From positions 310,001 to 374,000 of the forward strand of contig CAVUDO010000002.1 in assembly GCA_963740255.1 (NCBI GenBank): DNA of 64,000 nucleotides, given 5' to 3'. The translations under genes were made by a program, and so were the position numbers. A model generated the notes under the pieces. That model saw nothing but the letters and a program-made list of their open reading frames with translations, had not been told where the DNA came from and did not search any database. The number at the start of each line of letters is the position of its first letter. Positions within the stretch are counted from its first letter, which is position 1. Positions 15,866 to 25,004 of this stretch are shown here, one piece after another. Origin of the DNA: CAVUDO01 sp963740255 (GTDB lineage Bacteria; Actinomycetota; Actinomycetes; Mycobacteriales; Cryptosporangiaceae).

Positions 15866-17673
15866 TCAGCGCGGGGCGGTCTCGCGCCACCGGTTGGTGA
15901 TCGGCAGCCGCCGGTCGCGCCCGAACGCCTTGAGGCAGATCTTCGTGCCCGGGGCGGACTGGCGGCGCTTGTACTCGGCCTGGTCGACCAGCCGCAGCAC
16001 CCGGTCGACCAGGGCCGCGTCGTAGCCCGCCGCGACCAGCGTGCTCGCGGTCCGGCGTCGCTGTCGACGTAGAGCGCGAGGATCCGGTCGAGCACCTCGT
16101 AGTCGGGCAGCGAGTCGGTGTCGAGCTGGCCGGGGCGCAGTTCGGCCGACGGCGGCTTGGTGATCGAGTTCTCCGGGATCGGCGGCGTCTCGCCCCGGGC
16201 CGTCGCGGCGGCGTTCCGCCACCGGGCGAGCTTCCAGACCAGCGTCTTCGGGTACGTCCTTGAGCGGGTTGAAGCCGCCCGACCGAGTCGCCGTACAGGG
16301 TGGAGTAGCCGACCGCCAGCTCGCTCTTGTTGCCGGTGGTGAGCACCAGGTGGCCCTCGGCGTTGGACAGCCCATCAGCGTGACGCCGCGCACCCGGGCC
16401 TGGAGGTTCTCCTCGGCCAGGCCGGCCAGCGGCAGTGCGGCGAGGAACGCGTCGACCATCGGCTGCGATCGGCTCCACCCGGTAGTCGCAGGCCGGTGCG
16501 CGTGGCCAGGTCGGCGGCGTCGTCCTGGGAGTGCGTCGGACGAGTAGCGCGCTGGGCATCGACGATGCCGATCGACGTTGTCCGCGCCGAGCGCGTCGCA
16601 CCGCGAGCGCGGCGCACGACCGCGGAGTCGATGCCGCCGGACAGCCCGAGCACGACCGAGCGGAACCCGTTCTTGCGCACGTAGTCGCGCAGGCCGAGTG
16701 ACCAGCGCCGCCCAGACCTCTGCCTCGTCGCTCGACGTGGGCGGCGATCTCGCCGGGCCGGGGCGTCGCCGGTCAGCGGCGTCGGCGTGGTCGAGAGCGT
16801 CACGCGCCGTACGGCCATCTCCGCGCCGGCCGCCGGCTCGTCCACCGGCTCTGCCGGCGCCGGACGCTGCCGGCAGGTCGAGGTCGATGCACCAGCAGGT
16901 GCTCGGCGAACTGCGGCGCCCGGGCGAGCAGCGTGCCGTCCGCGGTCACGACCATCGAGTCGCCGTCGAAGACCAGCTCGTCCTGGCCGCCGACCATGTT
17001 CACGTAGGCCACGCGTGGCGCCCGCCTCGGCGGCGCGCCGGCGCGACCAGCGGCAGGCGCACGTCGTCCTTGTTCAGCTCGTACGGCGAGCCGTTGATGC
17101 TGACCACCAGCCCGACGCCGGCGCCGCGCGGCCACCGCGAACGGGCCGCCGGGCTGCCACAGGTCCTCGCAGATCGGTCAGCGCCACGTCGACGCCGCCG
17201 ATCCGGACCACGGTCAGCGTGTCGCCGGGCACGAAGTAGCGGTCCTCGTCGAACACGCCGTAGTTGGGCAGGTGGTGCTTGTAGTAGGTGGCGACCACGC
17301 CGCCGCCGGCGCAGCACAGCGGCGGCGTTGCGAGGTCCGCGCCCGGCTTCGACGTCGGCGCCGGCGGCCGCCGGGCCGTCGGCGTCCAGGTAGCCGACCA
17401 CCACCGGCAGCTCGCCGAGCCCGTCGGCGGCGAGCTCGCGCGGCCAGGTCGCTCCAGCGGCCGCCGGGACGCCGCCGACGAACGACTCGCGGAAGACCAG
17501 GTCCTCGACCGGGTAGCCGGTGAGCATCATCTCGGGGAACGCGACCAGCGTGGGCGCCGGCCTCGGCGGCGCGCGCGGGTCCAGCGTCGGACCATGGCGG
17601 CGTTGCCGGCGAGGTCGCCGACGGTCGGGTTGACCTGGGCGAGGGCGAGCGCGAGCGTGTGGCATGCCTGCAT
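15866..17673 (-). CDS. nadE: Glutamine-dependent NAD+ synthetase, heavily frameshifted in this sequence
   Basis: Spliced across frames, the region gives a ~590-residue enzyme that amidates nicotinate adenine dinucleotide. The N-terminal nitrilase-type glutaminase domain has LALAQVNPTVGDLAGNAAMV, VAFPEMMLTGYPVEDL, YYKHHLPNYGVFDE (Lys), CEDLW (Cys, after repair) and VVSINGSPYELNK. The C-terminal synthetase domain has VVLGLSGGIDSA (ATP P-loop), LVLTTGNKSELAVGYSTLYGD and QAEYKRRQSAPGTKI. I infer about 27 indels, nearly all extra single bases, between 16052 and 17571. The start codon at 17673 is followed by the expected N-terminus. Neighbour panB and glnA2 show the same fault, so this is likely sequence error. 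Confidence 0.85.
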
Positions 17674-17807
17674 CCTCTCACCAGACGGGCGTACGAGGCA
17701 GTACTCGAGCCCGGTCTCGTCGGGGCGTCGGCCGGTGCCGCGTAACGTCCGTGTAACACGGGCGGGCGAGACTCGCACGGCGGGAGCAGAGCGGGGAGGA
17801 ACGGCCG

Positions 17808-19170
17808 TGGACCGTCAGCAGGAGTTCGTGCTGCGCACGCTGGAGGAGCGCGACATCCGCTTCGTCCGGCTGTGGTTCACCGACGTGCTGGGCACGCTGA
17901 AGAGCGTGTCGGTGGCCCCGGCCGAGCTGGAGTCGGCGTTCGAGGAGGGCATCGGCTTCGACGGCTCGGCGATCGAGGGCTTCGCCCGGGTCTACGAGTC
18001 CGACATGGTCGCCATGCCCGACCCGACCACGTTCCAGGTGTTCCCGTTCGAGGGCGGCGGCTCAGCGGCGAGAGCGCCCGGATGTTCTGCGACATCCTGC
18101 TGCCCGACGGCTCGCCGTCCTGGGCCGACCCGCGGCACGTGCTGCGGCGGGCGCTGTCGCAGGGCGGCGGAGAAGGGCTTCACCTTCTACACCCACCCCG
18201 AGATCGAGTTCTTCCTGCTCGCCGACGGCCCGACCGACGGCAGCGATGCCGATCCCGGTGGACGCCGGCGGCTACTTCGACCACACCACCCACGCCGTCG
18301 CCCGCGACTTCCGCCGCCAGGCCGTGCTGGCGCTGGAGCGGATCGGCATCTCGGTGGAGTTCAGCCACCACGAGGTCGCGCCCGGCCAGCAGGAGATCGA
18401 CCTGCGCTACGCCGACGCGCTGGCCACCGCCGACAACATCATGACGTTCCGGCACGTGGTCAAGGAGGTGGCGCTCTCCCAGGGCGTGCACGCGACGTTC
18501 ATGCCCAAGCCGTTCACCGACCAGCCCGGCAGCGGCATGCACACCCACCTGTCGCTGTTCGAGGGCGAGCGCAACGCGTTCCACGACCCGGGCGACCCGA
18601 TGAAGCTGTCCAAGGTGGCCCGCGCGTTCATCGCCGGCCTGCTGGTGCACGCCCGGGAGTACACCGCGGTCACCAACCAGTGGGTCAACTCCTACAAGCG
18701 GCTGTTCCCGCAGGCGCTGCCGGACCGGATCACCGAGGCGCCGGCGTACGTCTGCTGGGGGCACCTCAACCGGTCGGCGCTGGTGCGGGTGCCGGCGCTA
18801 CGGCAAGCCGAACTCCGCGCGGGTCGAGGTGCGCTCGCTCGACTCCGCGTGCAACCCCTACCTGGCGTTCGCGGTGCTGCTCGGGGCCGGCCTCAAGGGC
18901 ATCGAGGAGGGCTACGAACTGCCGCCGGGCGCCGAGGACGACGTGTGGTCGCTGTCACCGCAGGAGCGACGCGCGCTGGGCTACGAGGACCTGCCGCGAG
19001 AACTCGCTGGCCGAGGCGATCGACGTGATGGAACGCAGCGAGCTGGTCGCCGAGGTGCTCGGCGAGCACGTGTTCGACTTCTTCCTGAAGCAACAAGCGG
19101 GCGGAGTGGGAGGAGTACCGCCGCGCAGGTCACCGCGTACGAGCGGCAGCGTTACCTGCCGACGCTCTGA
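17808..19170 (+). CDS. glnA2: Glutamine synthetase paralogue GlnA2, frameshifted in this sequence
   Basis: A glutamine synthetase of ~450 residues, matching GlnA2 (Rv2222c-type) by its N-terminus DRQQEFVLRTLEERDIRFVR and GIGFDGSAIEGFARVYESDM. Active-site segments are HPEIEFFLL, VEFSHHEVAPGQQEIDLRYAD, MPKPFTDQPGSGMHTHLSLF, NSYKRL, and NRSALVRVP...RVEVRSLDSACNPYLAFAVL. GTG start follows GGGAGGAA. Breaks near 18062, 18166, 18245, 18798, 18997, 19100 and 19125 must be corrected, mostly by ignoring one base; the ending then reads EWEEYRR, QVTAYERQRYLPTL. It is in the conserved glnA1-glnE-glnA2 neighbourhood. Confidence 0.87.
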
Positions 19171-19243
19171 CCCTCCTCACCCGGGCCGCACGTGGCCGTG
19201 CGGCCGCGGTACGGGTCGGTCGAGGTGCGCTGACGTCGACGTG

Positions 19244-19280
19244 GCGGGGGTGGGTGGCCCCGTGGTCCACCCACCCCCGC
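19244..19280. terminator. Bidirectional terminator hairpin after glnA2
   Basis: A perfect 14-bp stem (19244-19257 with 19267-19280) with a 9-base loop sits between glnA2 and the convergent channel-like gene. No T-run follows. Confidence 0.65.
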
Positions 19281-19298
19281 GGTCGCGCTACGGGTCCG

Positions 19299-20261
19299 TC
19301 ACAGCCCTGGCTGCGACACCCCGGTGTGGCCGGTGCCCTGCTCCGGTCCGGCGTACCCGCCGCCCCGCGACGCGTCGGGGTGCTGCGGTGCCGCGTAACC
19401 GGGCTGGTAACCGGGCTGGTAACCGGCCTCGTACCCGGGCTGCTGGCTCGCGCCCGGCGCGGCGTAGCCCGGCTGCGCGGCATGGGGCGAGGATGCCGGC
19501 GCACCGGCGTAGGCGGGCTGCTGCGTCTGGGTCTGCTCGGCCGCGGCCTGACCGTGGCCGTTGTGGTGCACGGCGTGCTCGGCCAGGTGCTTCGACTCCT
19601 CCTCGGCCACGTCGAGCATCCGCTCCCAGCGGCCCTGCATCGGCTTGACCAGCCCGCCGCCGACGCCGACGACGAGAATCCCGCCCACGGTGGCCAGCAC
19701 CGCGATCAGCACCGGTCCGGTGACCGTGGTGGCCACGCCGACCTGGTTCAACGCGGCGATCACGCCGAGCGCGACGATGAAGCCGCCGGCCAGGTTGGCC
19801 AGCAGTCTCCCGTAGGAGAGGCTGCCGAGCGCGCCGCCGACCATGTCCCGCACCGCGCGGGCGATCAGGCCCGCGACCACCACGATGACGATCGCGACGA
19901 ACGCCTGGGGCAGGAAACTCACCACGGCCGTGAGCAGGTCGCTGATCGGGTTGGGGCCGAAGACGCCGAACGCCATCGTGAGCGCGACGAGCAGCACGGC
20001 GTAGTAGACGAGCCTGGCCGCGAAGGAGCTGGCCGTCCACGATCCGCGGGCGAACGCCCGGCCCAGGCCGCCGCGCTCGACCACGCGGTCGAAGCCCACC
20101 TTCGTCAGGGCCGCCCGGATGCCGCGCTGCAACAGCGCGGCAACCAACCAGCCCAGCGCGAGGATGACGAGGAAGCCGAGGAGCTTCGGCAGGAAGGCGC
20201 CTGCCGAGGAGAGCGCATTGTCAAGTGGTGCCTGGAAGTCGACGGCGAGTGATGCGTGCAT
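19299..20261 (-). CDS. Mechanosensitive-channel-like membrane protein with Gly/Tyr-rich tail
   Basis: A 320-residue protein. Residues ~20-215 contain five to six hydrophobic helices with repeats of the conserved TM-helix type (PF05552, CmpX/MscS-like): PKLLGFLVILALGWLVAALLQ, LPQAFVAIVIVVVAGLIARAV and VLATVGGILVVGVGGGLVKP. A basic linker RWERMLDVAEEESKHL leads to a ~95-residue disordered tail rich in Gln, Ala, Gly and Tyr, with PGY/GYQPGY repeats. The MscS beta domain is absent, so channel activity is not certain. ATG start follows AAGGGGA. A good sigma-70-like promoter lies ~45 bases upstream of the start codon, so it is monocistronic. Confidence 0.78.
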   Translation of the reverse strand: MHASLAVDFQAPLDNALSSAGAFLPKLLGFLVILALGWLVAALLQRGIRAALTKVGFDRVVERGGLGRAFARGSWTASSFAARLVYYAVLLVALTMAFGVFGPNPISDLLTAVVSFLPQAFVAIVIVVVAGLIARAVRDMVGGALGSLSYGRLLANLAGGFIVALGVIAALNQVGVATTVTGPVLIAVLATVGGILVVGVGGGLVKPMQGRWERMLDVAEEESKHLAEHAVHHNGHGQAAAEQTQTQQPAYAGAPASSPHAAQPGYAAPGASQQPGYEAGYQPGYQPGYAAPQHPDASRGGGYAGPEQGTGHTGVSQPGL

Positions 20262-20303
20262 CGAGGTCCCCTTCGGGTCTGTGCAGCGTGGACCATTTTG
20301 CGC

Positions 20304-20332
20304 ATTATCTACCCATAACTACGCGCTGTACA
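20304..20332 (-). promoter_or_regulatory. Candidate sigma-70-type promoter for the channel-like gene
   Basis: On the minus strand, TGTACA (20327-20332) and GATAAT (20304-20309) are separated by exactly 17 bases in an unusually AT-rich patch, ~43 bases from the ATG at 20261. Confidence 0.5.
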
Positions 20333-20409
20333 CATGGCGTCACTTTTCGCCGATGAGCCTGGCCGGCCGGACCATCGGCACCCGCGGACCGGGCCGATAA
20401 TCTTCGGGG

Positions 20410-21171
20410 GTGACCGCGCCCCGCCTGCTCGTCGTGGAGAACGACCCTGCCGACGACGTCCGTCGGCTCGGTGACTGGCTGATCGAGGCCGGTGCCGAGC
20501 TCCACGTCCTCCGGCCGCACGCCGGCGACCCGCTCCCGTCCGACCTGCAGGGGTACGCCGGCCTGGTCGTGCTCGGCGGCGACCAGTCCGCCTACGACGG
20601 GGCGGTCGGCACACCGTCCGCCCCGTGGTTCCCGGCGCTGAAGGACCTGTTGCGCGTCGCGGTGGGCCGCAAGGTGCCCACGCTCGGTGTGTGTCTGGGC
20701 GGTCAGCTCCTCGCCGACGCGCTGGGTGGTCGGGTGGAGCGCGGGGAACATCCCGAAGCCGGCGCCTACCTGGTGGCCCGGCGTGACGCCGCGGCCGGCG
20801 ACCCCCTCTTCGCCGGTGTGCCGTTCACCCCGGACGTGTACCAGTGGCACCGGGACGAGATCACCCGGCTTCCTCCGGGTGCGCTGTTGCTGGCCGCGTC
20901 GGCGTTCGTGCCGAACCAGGCGTTCCGGGTCGGCGCGCGGGCGTGGGGTGTGCAGTTCCACGTGGAATGCGACCTGGCCATGCTGGCCGGCTGGGCCCGC
21001 CACGACGCCGTGTTCCTCGCCGAGCTGGGCCTGGACCCGGACGCCGTGCTGGCCCGGTGCGGTGCCGTCGCCACCGACGTCGAGGAGGTGTGGCGCCCGT
21101 TCGCGGGCCGTTTCGTGGCGCTCGCCGCCGGCCGCCAGGGCAGCATGCCGCTGCCGGTGATCGAGGCGTGA
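20410..21171 (+). CDS. Class I glutamine amidotransferase-like protein
   Basis: A 253-residue protein of the class I (GATase1) fold. The nucleophile elbow is TLGVCLGGQLLADALGG (Cys near residue 97), and the His/Glu pair of the triad is in WGVQFHVECD. LVVLGGDQSAYD is the oxyanion-loop region. It has no synthetase domain attached. Such stand-alone proteins are usually called GMP synthase-like amidotransferases; the acceptor substrate is unknown. GTG start at 20410. It precedes glnE by 49 bases in the same direction, so the two may be co-transcribed, giving it a plausible link to nitrogen metabolism. Confidence 0.85.
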   Translation: MTAPRLLVVENDPADDVRRLGDWLIEAGAELHVLRPHAGDPLPSDLQGYAGLVVLGGDQSAYDGAVGTPSAPWFPALKDLLRVAVGRKVPTLGVCLGGQLLADALGGRVERGEHPEAGAYLVARRDAAAGDPLFAGVPFTPDVYQWHRDEITRLPPGALLLAASAFVPNQAFRVGARAWGVQFHVECDLAMLAGWARHDAVFLAELGLDPDAVLARCGAVATDVEEVWRPFAGRFVALAAGRQGSMPLPVIEA

Positions 21172-21220
21172 ACGGGCGGGCGGCAGCCCACGGTGTCGGC
21201 GGCGCCGTGGAGGTGCGTAG

Positions 21221-24200
21221 GTGAGCCGAGGGGCGGGGGCGGGCAGCGGAAGGCTCGCCCGGCTCGGCTTCGACGACCCCGAGCGGGCCGGGGCGCTTCT
21301 CGGTGCGGCCGGCCTGGGTTGGTGGGACGCCGGTGGACCCGTGCCGGGGCGCGAGGACGCCCTCGCCGCACTCGTGCGGGCCGCCGACCCCGACCTCGCG
21401 CTGCTCGCCCTGCACCGGCTCGACGCGGCCCAGCCCGATACCGGGCCACTGCGCCACACGCTCCTCGCCGAGCCGGACTTCCGGACCAGGCTGGTGGCCG
21501 TCCTCGGCGCGTCGATCGCACTCGGCGACCACCTGGTGGCCAACTCCGGCGACTGGCGGCTGCTCACCGAGGACGCCTGGGATCCCGAACGGCCCTCGGC
21601 GGAGGCGTTCGGGCGCACGTTGCTCGATGCCGTCGGCGTGCCGGCCCACGCGCCGCCGACCTGGGGGAGCGGGGGCGGGACGGCGTGGGGAGCCGGTGCC
21701 GAGGTGGTCGCCGACCTGCGGCAGGCCTACCGCCGTGCGCTGCTCTGCGTCGCGGCGCGCGACCTCACCACGGAAGGGCAGGACGACGGCGTCGCCGGCG
21801 TGGCCCGTGAGCTTGCCGACCTGGCCGGGGCCACGCTGCGGGCGGCCCTGGCGGTCGCCGCGGCGGAGCTGCCCGCGGACGCCCTTCCGGTGCGCCTCGC
21901 GGTCGTCGGGATGGGCAAGTGCGGTGGTCGCGAGCTGAACTACCTCAGCGACGTGGACGTCGTGTTCGTCGCGGAGCCCGGCCCGCCACCGCCGGCCGAC
22001 CCGGCCGACGACACCGACACCGGCGGCGGCCTCGGCAGTGGCGGCGGCCCGGCGGAACCGGGCGGAACAGGGCCGCGCCACAACGCGGGGCGGCTCAATG
22101 GCGGGCCCGCCGAGGAGGGCGGCGCGGCACTGCGGACGGCCACCGTCCTGGCCGCCACCACGATGCGGATCTGTTCGGCCGTGGCGTGGCAGGTCGACGC
22201 CGCGCTGCGGCCCGAGGGCCGGGACGGCCCACTGGTCCGGTCGGTGGCGAGCCACCAGGCGTACTACCGGCAGTGGGCGAAGACCTGGGAGTTCCAGGCG
22301 TTGCTCAAGGCCAGGCCGCTGGCCGGCGACGCGGCCCTCGGCGCGGCGTGGACGGACGCGGTGACGCCGCTGGTGTGGGGTGACGCGCGCTCGCCCGGCG
22401 CGGCGGCGCGGCCGGGCGCTGTCGCCGAGGTGCGGGCGATGCGGCGGCGGGTCGAGCGCAGCCTTCCCCTCCGCCAGGCCGCCCGGGAGATCAAGCTCGG
22501 CCCCGGCGGCCTGCGCGACATCGAGTTCGCCGTCCAGCTGCTCCAGCTCGTCCACGGACGCGGTGACACCACGCTGCGCAGCGGCACCACGCTGGACGCG
22601 CTCCGGGCACTGATCGACGGCGGCTACGTCGGTCGCGAGGACGGGGAGGCACTGGACCGCTCCTACCGGTTCCTCCGCACGATCGAGCACCGGCTGCAGT
22701 TGCAGCGCCTGCACCGCACGCATCGGCTGCCGGACGACTCCGGCGGCCTGCGCTGGCTCGCACACGCGCTCGGCTACCGGGGCAACGGCGACCCGGTCGA
22801 GGCGTTCACCGCCGAGTGGACCCGGCACGCCCACGACGTCCGCCGGCTGCACGAGAAGCTGTTCTACCGGCCGCTGCTCGAAGCGGTGGCCGCCGTCCCC
22901 GGCGAGGAGCTGCGACTGAGCCCGGAGGCCGCCCGGGCCCGGCTGGAGGTGCTCGGCTTCGACGACCCGGCCGGCGCCCTGCGACACCTCGAGGCGCTCA
23001 CCGCCGGGGTGTCGCGGCGCGCCCATATCCAGCGGAATCTGCTGCCGGCGATGCTGGGATCGTTCGCCGACGCCCCGGACCCCGACGGTGGCCTGCTCGC
23101 CTACCGACGGGTGTCCGACCAGCTCGGGAGCACCCCCTGGTTCCTGCGCCTGGTGCGGGACGAGGGCCTGGTGGCCACCAGGCTGCCGGTGCTGCTGGCC
23201 ACCAGCCGGTACGTCGCCGACCTGCTCGCCCGCGATCCCGAGGGGCTGCGGCTGCTCGCCGAGGACGCCGAGCTGCGGCCGCGGCCGGCCGGGGAGATCA
23301 AGGGCGCGCTCGCTGCCGCCGTGGGCCGCCATCCCGACCCGGCGGATGCCGTCATCGCCGCCCGTGCCGTCCGCCGGCGCGAACTCCTCCGGACCGCGTT
23401 CGCCGACCTGCTCGGCCTGGTCGACGCGCTGGAGGTCGGCCGGGTGCTGACCGACCTCACCGAAGCCGTGCTCGCCGCGGCACTCGAGGTGGCGCACCGC
23501 GTGGTGTCCGAGGGCCGCGGCGGGGGCGGGCTGCCGATGCGGCTGGCGGTGGTCGGCATGGGGCGGTTCGGCGGAGCGGAGATGTCCTATTCCTCCGACG
23601 CCGACGTGCTGTTCGTCTACGAGGCCGTCGACGGGGCGCCGGATGGCGAGGCGGCCGCCGCGGCGGGAGCGGTCGCGGAGGAGCTCCGGCGGCTGTTGGC
23701 CGTCCCGGCGCCCGATCCGCCGCTGGGCGTCGACGCGAACCTCCGGCCGGAGGGGCGCCGGGGGCCGCTGGTGCGGAGCCTCGCCAGCTACGCCGAGTAC
23801 TACCGGCGCTGGTCGAGCGGATGGGAGGCCCAGGCCCTGCTCCGGGCCCGCCCGGTGGCCGGCGATAGGGAGCTGGCGGAACGTTTCCTCGCGCGGGTCG
23901 ATCCGCTGCGGTACCCGGCCGGGGGGCTGCCTGCCGCGGCGGTGACCGAGGTCCGCCGGATCAAGGCCCGGGTGGACACAGAGCGCCTGCCTCGCGGTGC
24001 CGATCCGGCCACCCACACCAAGCTGGGACGCGGCGGCCTGGCCGACGTGGAGTGGACCGTCCAGCTCCTCCAGCTCCGGCACGCCGGTACCTTGCCGGGT
24101 CTGCGCACTCCCCGCACGCTCGACGCGCTGACCGCGGCTCGGGACGCCGGGCTGGTCACCCCGTTCGACCACGACACGATGGCCGCCGCCTGGACGAGGG

Positions 24201-24397
24201 CGACCGAGGTCCGCAACGCGCTCATGCTGGTGCGGGGTCGTCCGTCCGACCAGCTCCCGCGGCACGGCCTGGGGCTGGCCGGCGTGATCCGGGCGCTCGG
24301 CCGGCCACCGGGCACCGACCCCGGAGCGTTCCTCGACGAGTATCTGCGCACGATGCGCCACGGCCGGCAGGCGGTCGAGAAGGTCTTCTACGCCTGA
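21221..24397 (+). CDS. glnE: Bifunctional glutamine synthetase adenylyltransferase/deadenylase
   Basis: A 1058-residue enzyme that attaches or removes AMP on a tyrosine of GlnA1 to tune nitrogen assimilation. It has the duplicated architecture: two nucleotidyltransferase cores, GMGKCGGRELNYLSDVDVVF (residues ~230-249) and GMGRFGGAEMSYSSDADVLF (~780-799), each with the DxD metal motif, and paired RPEGRDGPLVRS / RPEGRRGPLVRS segments. LGPGGLRDIEFAVQLLQL and LGRGGLADVEWTVQLLQL are the matching helical parts. A Pro/Gly/Asp-rich stretch of ~50 residues interrupts the first core just after the DxD strand. GTG start. Its target GlnA1 is encoded at 33.2-34.6 kb. Confidence 0.95.
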   Translation: MSRGAGAGSGRLARLGFDDPERAGALLGAAGLGWWDAGGPVPGREDALAALVRAADPDLALLALHRLDAAQPDTGPLRHTLLAEPDFRTRLVAVLGASIALGDHLVANSGDWRLLTEDAWDPERPSAEAFGRTLLDAVGVPAHAPPTWGSGGGTAWGAGAEVVADLRQAYRRALLCVAARDLTTEGQDDGVAGVARELADLAGATLRAALAVAAAELPADALPVRLAVVGMGKCGGRELNYLSDVDVVFVAEPGPPPPADPADDTDTGGGLGSGGGPAEPGGTGPRHNAGRLNGGPAEEGGAALRTATVLAATTMRICSAVAWQVDAALRPEGRDGPLVRSVASHQAYYRQWAKTWEFQALLKARPLAGDAALGAAWTDAVTPLVWGDARSPGAAARPGAVAEVRAMRRRVERSLPLRQAAREIKLGPGGLRDIEFAVQLLQLVHGRGDTTLRSGTTLDALRALIDGGYVGREDGEALDRSYRFLRTIEHRLQLQRLHRTHRLPDDSGGLRWLAHALGYRGNGDPVEAFTAEWTRHAHDVRRLHEKLFYRPLLEAVAAVPGEELRLSPEAARARLEVLGFDDPAGALRHLEALTAGVSRRAHIQRNLLPAMLGSFADAPDPDGGLLAYRRVSDQLGSTPWFLRLVRDEGLVATRLPVLLATSRYVADLLARDPEGLRLLAEDAELRPRPAGEIKGALAAAVGRHPDPADAVIAARAVRRRELLRTAFADLLGLVDALEVGRVLTDLTEAVLAAALEVAHRVVSEGRGGGGLPMRLAVVGMGRFGGAEMSYSSDADVLFVYEAVDGAPDGEAAAAAGAVAEELRRLLAVPAPDPPLGVDANLRPEGRRGPLVRSLASYAEYYRRWSSGWEAQALLRARPVAGDRELAERFLARVDPLRYPAGGLPAAAVTEVRRIKARVDTERLPRGADPATHTKLGRGGLADVEWTVQLLQLRHAGTLPGLRTPRTLDALTAARDAGLVTPFDHDTMAAAWTRATEVRNALMLVRGRPSDQLPRHGLGLAGVIRALGRPPGTDPGAFLDEYLRTMRHGRQAVEKVFYA

Positions 24398-24783
24398 CGT
24401 TCGTACCTGCGGATCAGCACGTGCCAGTGCAGGCGCAGGTGCTCGACCAGCTTCGTGGCCGGCGCGGCCGCCGGGTTCGGGCCCGGATGGCCGTGGGCCG
24501 GCGCCGGACGGCAGTGATCGCGCGGGGGTGGGCGGATCGTCACGGCGCGGGCCGCCCGGTAGGCGAGGACGATCTCGCCGCCCGCGCGGAGCGCACGGTC
24601 GCAGCGTTCGTAGACCTCCGCCGCCCGCAGGTCTCCCCGTTCGGCGTTGGCGATCGTGGACCGGCTGTAGCCGACCTGCCGGGCCAGTGCGTCCTGGGTC
24701 AGGCCGGCAGCCTCGCGGCGGCGCCGCAGGGCCGCTCCCGCGCGCTCGCGCAGCCCCCGCGCGTCCGCCGTCGGAGTGCCCAT
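24388..24783 (-). CDS. Xre-family helix-turn-helix regulator
   Basis: A 131-residue protein with one HTH_3/Xre domain at residues ~12-65 (LRRRREAAGLTQDALARQVGYSRSTIANAERGD). This form recalls the N-terminal DNA-binding part of actinobacterial tetratricopeptide/DUF-type Xre regulators. The remainder is a short basic/Pro-rich segment ending HLRLHWHVLIRRYERQA, with no ligand domain. ATG at 24783 follows GAGGAGG; the frame stays open farther upstream but without a good ribosome site. It overlaps the 3' end of glnE by 10 bases on the opposite strand. TGTCCG repeats immediately upstream are likely its own operator. Confidence 0.8.
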   Translation of the reverse strand: MGTPTADARGLRERAGAALRRRREAAGLTQDALARQVGYSRSTIANAERGDLRAAEVYERCDRALRAGGEIVLAYRAARAVTIRPPPRDHCRPAPAHGHPGPNPAAAPATKLVEHLRLHWHVLIRRYERQA

Positions 24784-24817
24784 CCCGTGCACCTCCTCGA
24801 GATCGTGCGACGCCCGA

Positions 24818-24892
24818 TGTCCGTCCGGTGTGTCCGGTTGTCCGTCCTGTGTCCGAGCAGCGTACGGACCCTGTCGGACATTCCTCCGGACA
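24818..24892. promoter_or_regulatory. Cluster of TGTCCG / CGGACA repeats upstream of the Xre gene
   Basis: Four direct TGTCCG copies (24818, 24831, 24839, 24850) and two inverted CGGACA copies (24875, 24887) fall within 75 bases. They lie in the 221-base gap between the Xre regulator and the divergent 75-residue protein gene. The arrangement looks like a regulator-binding array covering both promoters. Confidence 0.5.
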
Positions 24893-25004
24893 CTGTCGAC
24901 TCCCCACCGCGGGTGCGTTTCGGCCCCGGTCCCGGTGGCCGGGAGCCCCGGCCGCACCGGGCCCGCCGGCGTGGTGGCACACCGGCTCAGCGGGAGGGGG
25001 AGCG

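Noticed and set aside
14945..19125. Programmed ribosomal frameshifting
   Set aside because: Sites are dispersed, lack slippery heptamers, and occur in genes never known to use it.
15866..19170. True pseudogenes of nadE and glnA2
   Set aside because: The number of indels (about 34) is far too high for decay with all conserved residues intact after repair, and both genes are expected to be functional in a growing actinobacterium.
19385..19445. Possible CRISPR-like or tandem DNA repeat
   Set aside because: The short repeats encode the PGY/GYQPGY tail of the channel-like protein; there are no spacers or leader.
23088..23450. Plus-strand open frame inside glnE
   Set aside because: Shadow of glnE in another frame, no ribosome site or domain.
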